Shown: positions 17,300-26,270, counted from the stretch's first letter. The stretch is 39,422 nt of DNA from UBA1783 sp964449115 (GCA_964449115.1 CAYUXW010000014.1:1-39422), one strand, 5' to 3'. Notes: generated by a model from the letters alone, not told the origin. Translations and numbers: made by a program.

Positions 17300-18773
17300 A
17301 AAAACATCTAATCGCTATGGCAAAATAATGATTTTAATTGGCATTTTAATAATGGTGCCAGTTACAGTTGTTTTATTTGACAAAAGTCAGATTAAATATA
17401 TTTATAGTTTTATCCTTCCAGGAGCAATATCAGTCATTGTAGGTTTACTGATCTGTAAAGATTTCAAGGAAGTAGAAAAACATTCTATTTTTTCTGATAA
17501 TCTGCGTAATTCCACGATGCTGGTACTATTCTCCTGGTTTTATAGTTTTTTTCTTGGGGCCTTGCCTTTATGGTTGGGAGGTCAGTTAAATCTGATTCAG
17601 TCCATATTTGAATCTGTTTCCGGTTATACTACTACTGGTTTGTCTGTTGTCATACCATCTCAAACTCCTTTAATCTATCTGGCACATCAGATTTTCATGC
17701 AGTACTGTGGTGGCTTTGGAATTATTTTAATGTTTATCCTGATTATCAAAGATCAAACTGCTATAAATCTATATACTGCTGAAGGCCACAAAGACAAACT
17801 TTTACCCAATATTCAGAAGACTGCCAGGTTAATCTTTTTTACCTATAACCTGCTTATTATTTTAGGTGCCTTGGGCTTCTATCTTTTAGGGATGGATTTA
17901 TTTGATGCTTTTTGTAACTCAATAACCTCTTTATTTACCGCTGGTTATTCAACCAGAGATGCCGGTATCAGCTACTATAATTCAAATGCCATCTACATCT
18001 TTTCAATGGTACTGATGTTGTTGGGAACTATCAACACTGGTGTTTTACTGATGATTTTCCAGGGAAAATTTAAAGTTGTCAAAAAAATCACCGAAATCAG
18101 ATTTATGTTTTTTCTGATCCTGTTATTTGGTACAGTCTGCACTCTGGTGTTGTGGTTTTCAACCGACTTAGGGTTTTTAAATTCTCTATTAACCGGTTTT
18201 TATAATATTGTCAGCTCTCTTTCTACAACAGGAAACTATAATTATGACATTAGAATACTTCCTTCATTTGTGCTGCAGATTATGATATTAAGCATGCTTT
18301 TAGGAGGTTGTGCTGGCTCTACTGCTGGAGGACTTAAACTTTCTAGAGTTGTAATTCTTTTAAAAACAATGTATAACTCCCTGGTTATGAAAACATCTAG
18401 CGCCAGAAGAGTTTTATCTATCAGCTGGTATACTGCCTCAGGTAGAAAAATTATTGAAAATGAAACTATTAAAGAAACTATCAGCTATATCGGCTTTTAC
18501 TTTTTAATCGTCTTGATTGGAGCCAATTTATTGACAATTACTGCTAACTGCTCTCTTATTGAAGGTTATTTTGAGTTCGCCAGTGCTCTTTCCAGCTTTG
18601 GTGTTTCAATTGGCATTACCGGCCCATCATCAAATTCTTTGACCTTGATAATCGAGATGATTGCGATGATTTTAGGAAGACTTGAAATCTTTATCATATT
18701 GATAGGAGGCCGATACTTCTACCAATCAATATCTAAAAAAATAAAATCTTTAAAAGCCGCAAAAGAAAAATAA
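17292..18773 (+). CDS. trkH: TrkH/KtrB-family K+ transporter
   Basis: 493 aa integral membrane protein with the four pore repeats: SGYTTTGLS, TSLFTAGYS, SSLSTTGNYN and SALSSFGVS each provide a filter Gly. The GGCAGSTAGGLKL segment in repeat three and the Arg of the last helix (LGRLEIFI) are typical of TrkH. Imports K+ (possibly with Na+) under control of the two TrkA-like proteins encoded directly upstream. Length is between KtrB (about 445) and E. coli TrkH (483). Third and last gene of the operon. Confidence 0.93.
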   Translation: MNKKTSNRYGKIMILIGILIMVPVTVVLFDKSQIKYIYSFILPGAISVIVGLLICKDFKEVEKHSIFSDNLRNSTMLVLFSWFYSFFLGALPLWLGGQLNLIQSIFESVSGYTTTGLSVVIPSQTPLIYLAHQIFMQYCGGFGIILMFILIIKDQTAINLYTAEGHKDKLLPNIQKTARLIFFTYNLLIILGALGFYLLGMDLFDAFCNSITSLFTAGYSTRDAGISYYNSNAIYIFSMVLMLLGTINTGVLLMIFQGKFKVVKKITEIRFMFFLILLFGTVCTLVLWFSTDLGFLNSLLTGFYNIVSSLSTTGNYNYDIRILPSFVLQIMILSMLLGGCAGSTAGGLKLSRVVILLKTMYNSLVMKTSSARRVLSISWYTASGRKIIENETIKETISYIGFYFLIVLIGANLLTITANCSLIEGYFEFASALSSFGVSIGITGPSSNSLTLIIEMIAMILGRLEIFIILIGGRYFYQSISKKIKSLKAAKEK

Positions 18774-18798
18774 AAGAACACTACACATGTTCTTTTTG
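18772..18798. terminator. bidirectional terminator overlapping a stop codon
   Basis: AAAAGAACA (18772-18780) / TGTTCTTTT (18788-18796), 7-nt loop, T-run on the right, A-rich left. The stop codon of the convergent phosphatase-like gene (18783-18781) lies in the loop. Confidence 0.85.
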
Positions 18799-19482
18799 CT
18801 GATAATGTTTTTCTCCTTCTAAACGATAGGAGATATCATCAAACTTCTCTAAGTAGAAGTTTTCTTTTTCATATCTGATTAGACAGATACTGCAATTTTT
18901 AACCAGACCTTTTCTTTTGCCGAAATCGGGAAACATAACTTCGATAAGAGCATCCATAGCACAGCTGCTAGTAGTTATCAGGACATTTCCACCATCCTTA
19001 TTTTCTGAAATTATTCGTTTTATTACTTGCCTTAATCTTTCTATTAAAGCCTCAAATCTTTCAGTTGTTTCATTGTTTTCATTTATTATTCTGCTTATTT
19101 CAGATGGAGAAAATGTTTCCTCTAATTTATCATAATCACCAAAATCTATATTGGCTCTTTCAAAGACTGGTTTCAACATAATTCCATCATGTTTTCCTTC
19201 ATAACTGCCATAACCCATCTCTCTTAGATTTTTATCGATGATTATTTCTGTTTTCTTTCCATAACAATTTTCACGCAAAATGTAATGCGCTGTTTTATAC
19301 TGTCTGCCGATATCCCCACTATAAACTTTATTAAAGCGGATATTCCTTAATCCATAACCAACACATTTACCTTGAAAAATCCCCAGCTCTGTCAACGGAG
19401 AATCATTGTGACCCTGAACAGTATTTGTGGTGTTATAAACTGTTTGACCATGCCTGGTAATATAAAGATATAATGGTTTCAT
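18781..19482 (-). CDS. histidine phosphatase superfamily protein lacking the second catalytic His
   Basis: 233 aa. The first motif is canonical: TRHGQT with H11 (the phospho-acceptor) and R10, then NTVQGHNDSPLTELG, R60 in SGDIGRQYKTA, and the acid E88 in LREMGYGSYEG. The second His, normally in an SHGG motif, is replaced: the strand reads VLITTSSCAMDAL with S172 at the expected place. Either it is a weak or non-classical phosphatase, or it binds a ligand without hydrolysis. Start at 19482, with GGGAGG four bases upstream. Confidence 0.82.
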   Translation of the reverse strand: MKPLYLYITRHGQTVYNTTNTVQGHNDSPLTELGIFQGKCVGYGLRNIRFNKVYSGDIGRQYKTAHYILRENCYGKKTEIIIDKNLREMGYGSYEGKHDGIMLKPVFERANIDFGDYDKLEETFSPSEISRIINENNETTERFEALIERLRQVIKRIISENKDGGNVLITTSSCAMDALIEVMFPDFGKRKGLVKNCSICLIRYEKENFYLEKFDDISYRLEGEKHYQQKEHV

Positions 19483-19516
19483 AATTCCTCCCTGATTAAT
19501 ATTAAACACTTTAACT

Positions 19517-19525
19517 ATTATAGCA
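19517..19525 (-). promoter_or_regulatory. extended -10 promoter of the phosphatase-like gene
   Basis: Minus strand TGCTATAAT with no clear -35, placed directly after the htpG terminator, which would make this gene independent of htpG. Confidence 0.45.
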
Positions 19526-19527
19526 CA

Positions 19528-19559
19528 CAAAAAGTAGAAGTTTTTTTCCCTTCTACTTT
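19528..19559 (-). terminator. htpG intrinsic terminator
   Basis: Perfect 10-bp stem AAAGTAGAAG / CTTCTACTTT, loop of nine bases, then a short U-run on the minus strand. Confidence 0.85.
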
Positions 19560-19565
19560 GTATTT

Positions 19566-21455
19566 CTAGTTGTTTGCTTCTTTCATCAGCTGACAGATCT
19601 TATTGGAAAAATCTACCGGATCATCAACTGGGAACCCTTCAATCAGCAGAGCCTGCTGATACAGAATATCAGCATAATCATCAATACTGTCTTTTCTATT
19701 CTCATATACCTTCTGCAGAACATTGAATATTTCATGATCTGGATTGATTTCTAAGATCTTGGTAGCCTTAACTTCTTCATTTGTAGGTAGCTGAGCCAGA
19801 TATTTTTCCATTTCCATTGAAATCCCTCCATCATCAGCCACTAGACAAACTGGATGAGTTTTAAGTCTTGAGGAAATTCTGACTTCTTTAACCTTATCAG
19901 CTAAAGCTTTTGATAAATCTTCCAATAACCCTTTATTATCCTGAACCAGCTTTTCCTTTTCCGTTTTTTCTTCTTCAGTTTCAATATCAGCATTGGCTCT
20001 TTGCGCGCTTTGGAAAGCTTTTCCATCATAGTCTCTCATCATCATAACCACAAACTCATCAATATTATCTATCAAATACAATACTTCATATCCTTTATCG
20101 ACTAATTGCTCTAATTGTGGCAATTTTTTGATTTGTTCAATGGAAGTTCCTGTCGCATAATAGATTTCATTTTGATTTTCCAGCATTCTTTCCTTGTACT
20201 CTTTTAAAGTAACATATTTATCTTCTTTTGAAGAATAAAACAAAAGTAAATCCTGAAGTTCGTTTTTATGCATTCCATAGTCACTGTAAACACCATATTT
20301 TAACCCATAACCAAAGTTATTGAAAAACTCTTCATATTTATCTCTTTCTTTAGTCACCATACTGACCAAAGCTGACTTGACTCTTTTAGAAATTGATTTA
20401 TTTATAGCTTGCAGCTGTGAATCCTGTTGCAGTATTTCTCTGGAAATGTTCAAACTTACATCATCAGTATCAATTAATCCTTTAACGAAGTTATAGTAAG
20501 GCGGAATCATATCCTTGGCATCAGCCATAATAAAGACACCTTTGGAATATAGTTGTAAACCAGCCTTATAATCCTTTGAGTAAAAATCAAACGGTACTTT
20601 TGAAGGAATATACAATAGTGCCTTATAGTTTATTTTTCCTTCTAAAGAATAATGGATTACTTCCTGTGGGTCATTCCAATCGTTGAATTGTGATTTATAA
20701 AATGAATTATATTCTTCCTGGGAAATATCTTTTTTATTTCTTCTCCATAAAGGAATCATGGTATTTAAAGTCTTTTCTTCTTCAACAGTTTCATATTCCC
20801 CTTCTTTGCCTTCAATTTCAATTGATTTATCCACCATCATAGTTATTGGATAGCGGATATAGTCAGAATATTTCTTAACTAACGATTCAATAGTATATCT
20901 ATCCAGATACTCAGAATAATTTGTTTCTTCAACATCTTCTCTTAAATGCAGAGAAATCTTTGTACCTACCTCTTGTCTTTCAATTTCTTCTATCGTATAG
21001 CCATCCTGTCCAGTAGAAACCCATCTATATCCCGGCTCATCAGTTTTCTTGGTTTCAACCACAATTTTTTGAGCTACCATAAATGCTGAATAGAAGCCAA
21101 CTCCAAACTGTCCAATAATATCAATTTCTTCATTTTTCTCTAAAGCATTTTTGAAATCCATTGAACCAGAATGAGCAATTGTACCTAGGTTTTCTTCTAA
21201 ATCTTTTTTATTCATTCCTATTCCATTATCTTCAATCGTTAAAATACGCTTATCCCTATCAACTGAAATAGAAATCGATAAAGGCTTATCACTTGCCAAT
21301 GCATTATCCGTTAAAGAGAGATAATGCCTTTTATCTAATGCATCTGAAGCATTAGATATCAACTCTCTTAAAAATATCTCCTTATTGGTATAGATTGAGT
21401 TTATCATCAGATCTAATAATCGTTTTGATTCAGTTTTAAATTGTTTTTTAGCCAT
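19566..21455 (-). CDS. htpG: molecular chaperone HtpG (bacterial Hsp90)
   Basis: 629 aa, the normal length. The GHKL ATPase motifs are all visible: ELISNASDALDK (Asn/Glu), DNGIGM, GTIAHSG and GQFGVGFYSAFM; middle-domain motifs LNISREILQQ and a dimerising C-terminal domain follow. It is an ATP-driven homodimeric folding chaperone of the cytoplasm. GAAGGAG precedes the start. The promoter and a CIRCE element just upstream place it in the HrcA regulon, unlike B. subtilis htpG. Monocistronic. Confidence 0.98.
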   Translation of the reverse strand: MAKKQFKTESKRLLDLMINSIYTNKEIFLRELISNASDALDKRHYLSLTDNALASDKPLSISISVDRDKRILTIEDNGIGMNKKDLEENLGTIAHSGSMDFKNALEKNEEIDIIGQFGVGFYSAFMVAQKIVVETKKTDEPGYRWVSTGQDGYTIEEIERQEVGTKISLHLREDVEETNYSEYLDRYTIESLVKKYSDYIRYPITMMVDKSIEIEGKEGEYETVEEEKTLNTMIPLWRRNKKDISQEEYNSFYKSQFNDWNDPQEVIHYSLEGKINYKALLYIPSKVPFDFYSKDYKAGLQLYSKGVFIMADAKDMIPPYYNFVKGLIDTDDVSLNISREILQQDSQLQAINKSISKRVKSALVSMVTKERDKYEEFFNNFGYGLKYGVYSDYGMHKNELQDLLLFYSSKEDKYVTLKEYKERMLENQNEIYYATGTSIEQIKKLPQLEQLVDKGYEVLYLIDNIDEFVVMMMRDYDGKAFQSAQRANADIETEEEKTEKEKLVQDNKGLLEDLSKALADKVKEVRISSRLKTHPVCLVADDGGISMEMEKYLAQLPTNEEVKATKILEINPDHEIFNVLQKVYENRKDSIDDYADILYQQALLIEGFPVDDPVDFSNKICQLMKEANN

Positions 21456-21472
21456 CTAATCACTCCTTCTTT

Positions 21473-21499
21473 TTAGCACTCTAACTGTTCGACTGCTAA
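21473..21499. promoter_or_regulatory. CIRCE operator (HrcA site)
   Basis: TTAGCACTC, 9-base spacer, GACTGCTAA. Only one base differs from the consensus inverted repeat (right arm GAGTGCTAA). It lies directly downstream of the htpG -10 and covers the expected start site near 21494, the usual position for HrcA repression. Confidence 0.92.
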
Positions 21500-21500
21500 T

Positions 21501-21529
21501 ATTATAACCTATGGTCTAAAAATTATCAA
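21501..21529 (-). promoter_or_regulatory. htpG promoter
   Basis: Minus strand TTGATA (21529-21524), 17 bp, TATAAT (21506-21501), abutting the CIRCE element. The stretch 21530-21656 beyond it is AT-rich and holds no gene or site I can support. Confidence 0.85.
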
Positions 21530-21656
21530 CTATTTATTCTCTTCTATTGCCTATATTAGCTTCAAACAACTATAACAAGGTAGAATTAAAAATAAATTTC
21601 TGTTTTAATGCAAAAACAAAAAACGTACTCTGACTAATATGAATTAAACAAAAATA

Positions 21657-21693
21657 AAAGTCTGAAGACTCTTAAAGCCTTCAGACTTTATAA
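21657..21693 (-). terminator. intrinsic terminator of the beta-helix surface-protein locus
   Basis: 11-bp stem AAAGTCTGAAG / CTTCAGACTTT with an 11-nt loop and a U-rich tail (TTTTATTTTTG) on the minus strand, 23 bp past the final stop codon. Confidence 0.88.
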
Positions 21694-21711
21694 ACTTTAC
21701 TTCAATTTATC

Positions 21712-22577
21712 TTATATCAATCTTTTCTTTTTACCATAAACAGCTGTCAGAAGAACACCTAATCCACTTATAAGCATTATCTTTGTCCAAATTTCAAGAT
21801 TATTGTCACCAGTTGGTGGGACAGGTGCTAAAGTGTATAGAGCTGTAATGGTTGTATCTTTTGTGATGTTGGTGCCATCATGATCCCATACTCCGTTATA
21901 GCCAGCTTTTGCTGGAACAGCAGGAGGATCTACAACATTTTCACCATTTTGAACTCCAATCACAGCCACCGTAGTTCCTTCAGCCACATATTCTACTTCA
22001 AAGACCGCTATTGAATAGTCAATGAAAACAATATCGTCGGCGTTTGGCGGAGTCACTCCGTAGCCCTCATTGTTAAGCTGCTGCTTGTATTGTTTTCCTA
22101 GACCAATCGCAGGTGTATCTGGCGGATAAATATTGACAATAGCGGCTGTTCCATTAAGTTGAATTACAGTTTCTTTATCTGTACTAAAAGCCACGTCCTC
22201 ATAACCAGAATGAACATATACAACAGCCAATTGTTCATTGACCGCCTGTGTTGTTGCACTGATCGTTCCTCCGTATACTATAATATTTACTTTAGAAGCT
22301 TTAATATCAAAAACTCCATAATCAGTTCCAATATTTGGTCGTTTACTGACACCAGTCAGTATGGTGTTTGTAATCTGTATTCCGCTAAAATTAGCCCACA
22401 CAGCAATTGGTGACAGAGCTGATAGTTTGCTGTTTTCAATGTAAATAGTTGCTCCTGAAAGGACATTTTTTGCAACATATATTGCACAGCCATTATCGAC
22501 AGTAATAGTTACCTCATCAAGTTTTATCAATGATTCTTTATTTTCAACGCAAATTCCAAAATAACCTGATTTACCAA
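21712..22577 (-). pseudogene. 3' part of a frameshifted surface-protein gene (VPPTG anchor)
   Basis: The open frame resumes near 22577 (IIGKSGYFGICVENKESL...) and continues beta-helix repeats, then an InlB/SHIRT-like strand domain (AVFEVEYVAEGTT...AGYNGVWDHDG), then VPPTGDN, a hydrophobic segment and KKKR. It has no signal peptide; its only initiator-like codon is a TTG at 22530 without a ribosome site. It is the continuation of the 5' part in another frame, offset by one missing base. The C-terminal part (TGDNNLEIWTKIM) resembles that of the 717-aa protein (TGDNSKIHIWTKMM). Unless the shift is a sequencing error or is corrected in vivo, this part is not translated. Confidence 0.8.
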
Positions 22578-23585
22578 TTATTTATAATTATTTATCTTAA
22601 CTTCATCAGTAGTATCGATGACTATTGCTTCATCAGCAAGTGAAGTTAAAGTATATCCGTTACCATTAATGGTCGTTTTTCCATTAATTACAATTGAACC
22701 ACTTGTGTCAATGTCTCGTATAACTCTTACAATTAGATTTCTTGGGCCTGCATAATCGATAGCCTTCTGAAGAGATTCATAATAATATTCACGATAACTA
22801 CCAACTACAAAAGCAACCGCATTAATAGTAGCTCCAGTGACAGTAGAAGAACTGATATTAACCACTCCGGTTTTGGTTCCATTTACTACTGCTCTAGATG
22901 GAGTAGAACCATCTTCTTTCTTAGCGCTGATAGTACTATTGGTAATGTTTACAACAGTATTTTCTGCACTAAAATTACCACTATTACTGAGGACAATTGC
23001 TCCGTAGTCTTCATCAAGAGAACTTTCTACACTATTAATTATCGTATTGTTAATATTGATTGTCATATTTTGACCCCAGATGGTTATTCCATAATTTCCT
23101 TCAATATTACAGCCAGTAATATTAACAACAGCATTGCTAGTTGAGCTACCGAAAATCAGTGCAAAGGCAGGAACATTAGGAAGTGCACCACCAAAGATTT
23201 TCACATTCCTTAAATTAAGAGTGCCGCCATCATAAAAATAAATACCAAATCTGCTAGTTTCAGCGATAACTGTAAATTCCTTTAAAGTCACATTAGGAGA
23301 ATAAACACTTATTGCAGTACTCGTTGAACTAAATGCTCCAGTGTAAGTTATACTATAACTTTTCCCATCAAGAACAACAGCTTTAGTAACTTGGATGGGT
23401 TCGCTGGTAGTGACATGTGAAAGCAGGTTTACTGTATCACCATCATTTGCAGCATTAAGAGCCTCTTGTAATGTTGCGTATTCAACACCGCCAACTTCAG
23501 CCTCATTAGCTGCACGTACAGTAGTAGGAAAGCAGCAAATCAATACTGCAAAAAAAACTACAATTTTTAAAATAAACTTTTTCAT
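22578..23585 (-). CDS. 5' part of a frameshifted beta-helix surface protein
   Basis: 335 aa as read. Signal peptide MKKFILKIVVFFAVLICCFP...VRA (cut near 25), then EYATLQEALNAANDGDTVNLL, the typical opening of secreted parallel beta-helix proteins, followed by rungs rich in N, T and I (VVLDGKSYSI, VTLKEFTV, GTLNLRNVKI, AVVNITGCNIEG). It ends abruptly (DEVKINNYK, stop at 22580-22578) in the middle of a rung; the next frame carries on the fold and the anchor. Without them the product would be secreted but not wall-linked. AAAGGA six bases before the start; long leader upstream. Ligand or enzymatic role unknown. Confidence 0.8.
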   Translation of the reverse strand: MKKFILKIVVFFAVLICCFPTTVRAANEAEVGGVEYATLQEALNAANDGDTVNLLSHVTTSEPIQVTKAVVLDGKSYSITYTGAFSSTSTAISVYSPNVTLKEFTVIAETSRFGIYFYDGGTLNLRNVKIFGGALPNVPAFALIFGSSTSNAVVNITGCNIEGNYGITIWGQNMTININNTIINSVESSLDEDYGAIVLSNSGNFSAENTVVNITNSTISAKKEDGSTPSRAVVNGTKTGVVNISSSTVTGATINAVAFVVGSYREYYYESLQKAIDYAGPRNLIVRVIRDIDTSGSIVINGKTTINGNGYTLTSLADEAIVIDTTDEVKINNYK

Positions 23586-23643
23586 ATAATCCTTTCCCTG
23601 TAAATTATCTTTTCATAATTTATTAGTAACATATTTCCCAAAC

Positions 23644-23750
23644 ATTCTTCATGTTCTAGCAGCTGTCATAGGGTACCAATTGAAGAATACAGTTAAAAAT
23701 CCTTCTGCACAATACATTTGACAAGACAAGGTTAACTTTTTAATAACCTT
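23644..23750 (-). other. structured 5' leader of the beta-helix gene
   Basis: Promoter-to-ATG distance is about 200 nt. Two hairpins are visible on the minus-strand transcript: AAGGTTA / TAACCTT (23750-23728) and ATTCTTC (23688-23682) / GAAGAAT (23650-23644) closing a 31-nt loop. Neither has a U-tail. No known riboswitch recognised. Confidence 0.35.
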
Positions 23751-23793
23751 TTAGAAATCGTTTAGTTATTTTTATGTAACTATAATCATAGTA

Positions 23794-23823
23794 ATTATAG
23801 CATCCAATATTCATCCTAATCAA
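23794..23823 (-). promoter_or_regulatory. promoter of the beta-helix surface-protein locus
   Basis: Minus strand TTGATT (23823-23818), 18 bp, TATAAT (23799-23794) with TG one base before the -10 (extended -10). Confidence 0.65.
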
Positions 23824-23856
23824 TGTTTTTTTAAGATTTTTTTAAGATTCTTTACA

Positions 23857-24798
23857 TTATTTATTATCTTCTATTGCCCTGTAACACATTTCAAGATACT
23901 GCTGTTTTACTTTTTCAGGTCCCAGGATCTTTATTTGACCATTAAAGCCAAACACCCAGCTGAAAAAGGTTGGCGAAACATTAATATTGGCTTCACAATA
24001 GAAATTATCTTTATCCTTGAATGTTAAAATCATCTCATCACCAAACTGACTGTCAATTTCTGAAAACAGTTTTTGATCAAATTTTAATTTCACTGACATT
24101 TTCTCTCCACTGAACATACCAAATGTCTGTCTCATATATTCGTTGACATCAAATTCAATTTCATCATAGGTTTTGTCTAATACTTCAATTGAATCCATTT
24201 TATCTAATCTAAAATTATTGAAACTTTTATATTTCTCTCCATAACCGATTAAATAATACCTGTCATCATCTACCAGCATATTGATTGGATAGTAAGTATA
24301 ATTTCGACCACGATACTTCTTCTTTCTTTTTTCATCCAAATCATAATATCTGAATCTGATTGCTCTTTTTTGATTGATGGCTTCTAAAAGTTTCTCAACG
24401 TTGATAAGAAGATCAGCATACTCTGTTTTCTTGTTAATATAGTCACCACTATTGATGATAACTCTATTAAATTTATTGGTAAGAGCAGTTATTTTATCTA
24501 TAATTTCTTTACTTGTTTTTTCACTTAAAAATGTACTGGCCTTAACCATGTCAATAAGCACCCTCAGCTCGCTGGCTTCAAACATTTCATCATCAAAATA
24601 ATAGCCCTCTTTATTTTTACCGATTGAATAACCCATCTCATCCAGCTGTTTTACATCATTGTAGATAGTCTTTCTTTCTACATCTATAGCTTGGTTTTTC
24701 AGATAAGAAATCAATGTTTCCGCATTGGCTCCATTATCATAATTTGTGTTTTCTTTTAAGTATTCCAACACCAGCATTATTCTTTTTTTATTACTCAT
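23857..24798 (-). CDS. WYL-domain transcriptional regulator
   Basis: 313 aa. N-terminal winged helix (KKRIMLVLEYLKENT...VERKTIYNDVKQLDEMGY, about 3-60) of the DeoR/HTH_11 kind, a linker helix region, then a WYL domain (about 130-220: KRAIRFRYYDL, YYPINMLVDDDRYYLIGY, FRLDKMDSIEVL) and the WCX tail. Such proteins sense ligands through WYL and often control stress, DNA-damage or defence genes. No defence genes adjoin; the small membrane protein gene transcribed divergently 96 bp away is the nearest candidate target. Start at 24798 chosen for the family's usual N-terminus; the frame extends to 24831, and TATAAT-like bases (24820-24815) lie within that extension. Confidence 0.9.
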   Translation of the reverse strand: MSNKKRIMLVLEYLKENTNYDNGANAETLISYLKNQAIDVERKTIYNDVKQLDEMGYSIGKNKEGYYFDDEMFEASELRVLIDMVKASTFLSEKTSKEIIDKITALTNKFNRVIINSGDYINKKTEYADLLINVEKLLEAINQKRAIRFRYYDLDEKRKKKYRGRNYTYYPINMLVDDDRYYLIGYGEKYKSFNNFRLDKMDSIEVLDKTYDEIEFDVNEYMRQTFGMFSGEKMSVKLKFDQKLFSEIDSQFGDEMILTFKDKDNFYCEANINVSPTFFSWVFGFNGQIKILGPEKVKQQYLEMCYRAIEDNK

Positions 24799-24894
24799 TT
24801 TAATCACCAGATTCATTATATCACAGTCCAATTATTTACACAGTCAATTCTTATAAAATTGTTAGAATATAACTGTAATCAAGGAGGATCTCAT

Positions 24895-25422
24895 ATGAAA
24901 AAAACTTATCTAATCATTATCTCTTTTACCCTGATGTTATTTTCACTGGCTAGTTTTATTAACCAGCATTACTTTCTATCAATTATTTCAATTGTTTTTT
25001 CAACTTCAATTTTATCTTTTCTAATTATCATAGAAAATGAAAAATTTACTTTCAATCTTTTAGATTTGACAGTAATCGCACTTCAGCTTGTGCTGGTCAG
25101 TATTTTTATCAAACAACTCAAAGAGATCTCTATTGGACATATTTATGTCAGTATTCTTATTGTTTTATTTAATATAATCTATCGTAAAGCAATTTCTACC
25201 CTAAGTATTAAAAAACAAAAATACTGCTACAGCATCAGTATCCTGTTATTATCTTCAGTTTTTGGCTTAGTTGTTTTGTTTGATTTGATTCTTCTATTTT
25301 TATTTTCTTTTGAAGGAATATTGGTGATCAATTATCTGATATTTCTGCTTGTTATATGTTTTCCAACCTTGCTGTTAGGTTTACCTTCTTTTCTTTCTCA
25401 ACAGCATCTGAAAGCCTGTTAA
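24895..25422 (+). CDS. small polytopic membrane protein
   Basis: 175 aa, almost wholly hydrophobic, with about five membrane helices and short basic loops (IYRK, IKKQKY). No recognised family. AAGGAGG seven bases upstream fixes the start at 24895 rather than 24859. Divergent from the WYL regulator, so regulation by it is possible but unsupported by a visible operator. Ends in its own terminator. Confidence 0.7.
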   Translation: MKKTYLIIISFTLMLFSLASFINQHYFLSIISIVFSTSILSFLIIIENEKFTFNLLDLTVIALQLVLVSIFIKQLKEISIGHIYVSILIVLFNIIYRKAISTLSIKKQKYCYSISILLLSSVFGLVVLFDLILLFLFSFEGILVINYLIFLLVICFPTLLLGLPSFLSQQHLKAC

Positions 25423-25440
25423 TCAAGCTTTCTTTTTTTA
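25410..25440 (+). terminator. intrinsic terminator
   Basis: GAAAGC (25410-25415) / GCTTTC (25427-25432), followed by seven T. The stop codon (25420-25422) lies in the loop. Confidence 0.75.
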
Positions 25441-25441
25441 T

Positions 25442-25470
25442 TTGAACATCTAACAAAATAATGGTTTAAT
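25442..25470 (+). promoter_or_regulatory. candidate surE promoter
   Basis: TTGAAC (25442-25447), 17 bp, TTTAAT (25465-25470). Weak -10, but correctly placed between the terminator and surE. Confidence 0.4.
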
Positions 25471-25505
25471 TTATACAAAGAAGAAAAATAGAAAGTGGGT
25501 AAATT

Positions 25506-26270
25506 ATGAGAATACTGGTCGCAAACGATGATGGATTTTACGCTGAAGGTTTAAAATATTTGGTTAACGAAATGAAAAAATTAGGGGAAGTAGTGGTAAT
25601 TGCTCCAGCACACCACCAATCAGGTGCTGGTCATTCTATTACTTTCAATAAAATTATCAAAGTTGAAAAAGAAATGTATGATGAGGATACTGAAGGGTAC
25701 AAAGTGTTTGGCACACCAAAAGACTGTGTTGAACTTGGCCTTTCAGCAATAGTAGAAGATATTGATTTTGTTATTTCTGGAATAAATGAAGGTGGCAACC
25801 TGGCTAGCGATATTCCTAGCAGTGGCACCTGTGGAGCAGCCTGTGGAGCTTTGCCATTTGGTATTCCAGCAATGGCTGTCTCATTAGGCTGGGCTGATAG
25901 TTTTGAGTATTCTGCTGCCGCTAAAGCTGCCTATGAAGTAGCCAAGTGGTTTATCAAACAACCCTTTAACAAAGATTTTGTCCTGAATGTCAATGTTCCA
26001 AACATTCCAGCAGAACAGATAAAAGGTTATACGGTAGCTGGTTTTGGTGGTTATCCACAGTATCATATGGATTTGACTCCAACCTTTGATGGTCAGTACT
26101 ATTACTACAATACCAGAAGTACCAGTTTTACCTTCCATTATACCAATCACTCTTTATCAGGTGACTTATATGCTCTGGATAATGGCTATATAACTTTGAC
26201 ACCTATTAATTTAAATATGGTAAAAGAAGCGGATTTACCAACACTTCAAAAAGCCTGGAATAAAAAATAG
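25506..26270 (+). CDS. surE: 5'/3'-nucleotidase SurE
   Basis: 254 aa. SurE hydrolyses nucleoside 5'- and 3'-monophosphates, and often short polyphosphate, with a divalent metal. The metal site is seen as NDDG (N7, D8, D9) in ILVANDDGFYAEGL, the Ser/Asn in HHQSGAGHSIT, and SGINEGGNLASD with the SSGTCGAA loop; the canonical YSGTV is SSGTC here. GAAAGTGGG precedes the ATG. Stands alone with its own promoter and terminator. Confidence 0.95.
   Translation: MRILVANDDGFYAEGLKYLVNEMKKLGEVVVIAPAHHQSGAGHSITFNKIIKVEKEMYDEDTEGYKVFGTPKDCVELGLSAIVEDIDFVISGINEGGNLASDIPSSGTCGAACGALPFGIPAMAVSLGWADSFEYSAAAKAAYEVAKWFIKQPFNKDFVLNVNVPNIPAEQIKGYTVAGFGGYPQYHMDLTPTFDGQYYYYNTRSTSFTFHYTNHSLSGDLYALDNGYITLTPINLNMVKEADLPTLQKAWNKK

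Noticed and set aside
22570..22590. Programmed -1 ribosomal frameshift joining the two halves
   Set aside because: No X_XXY_YYZ slippery heptamer in the right frame and no strong downstream structure; a missing A in an A-run explains it better.
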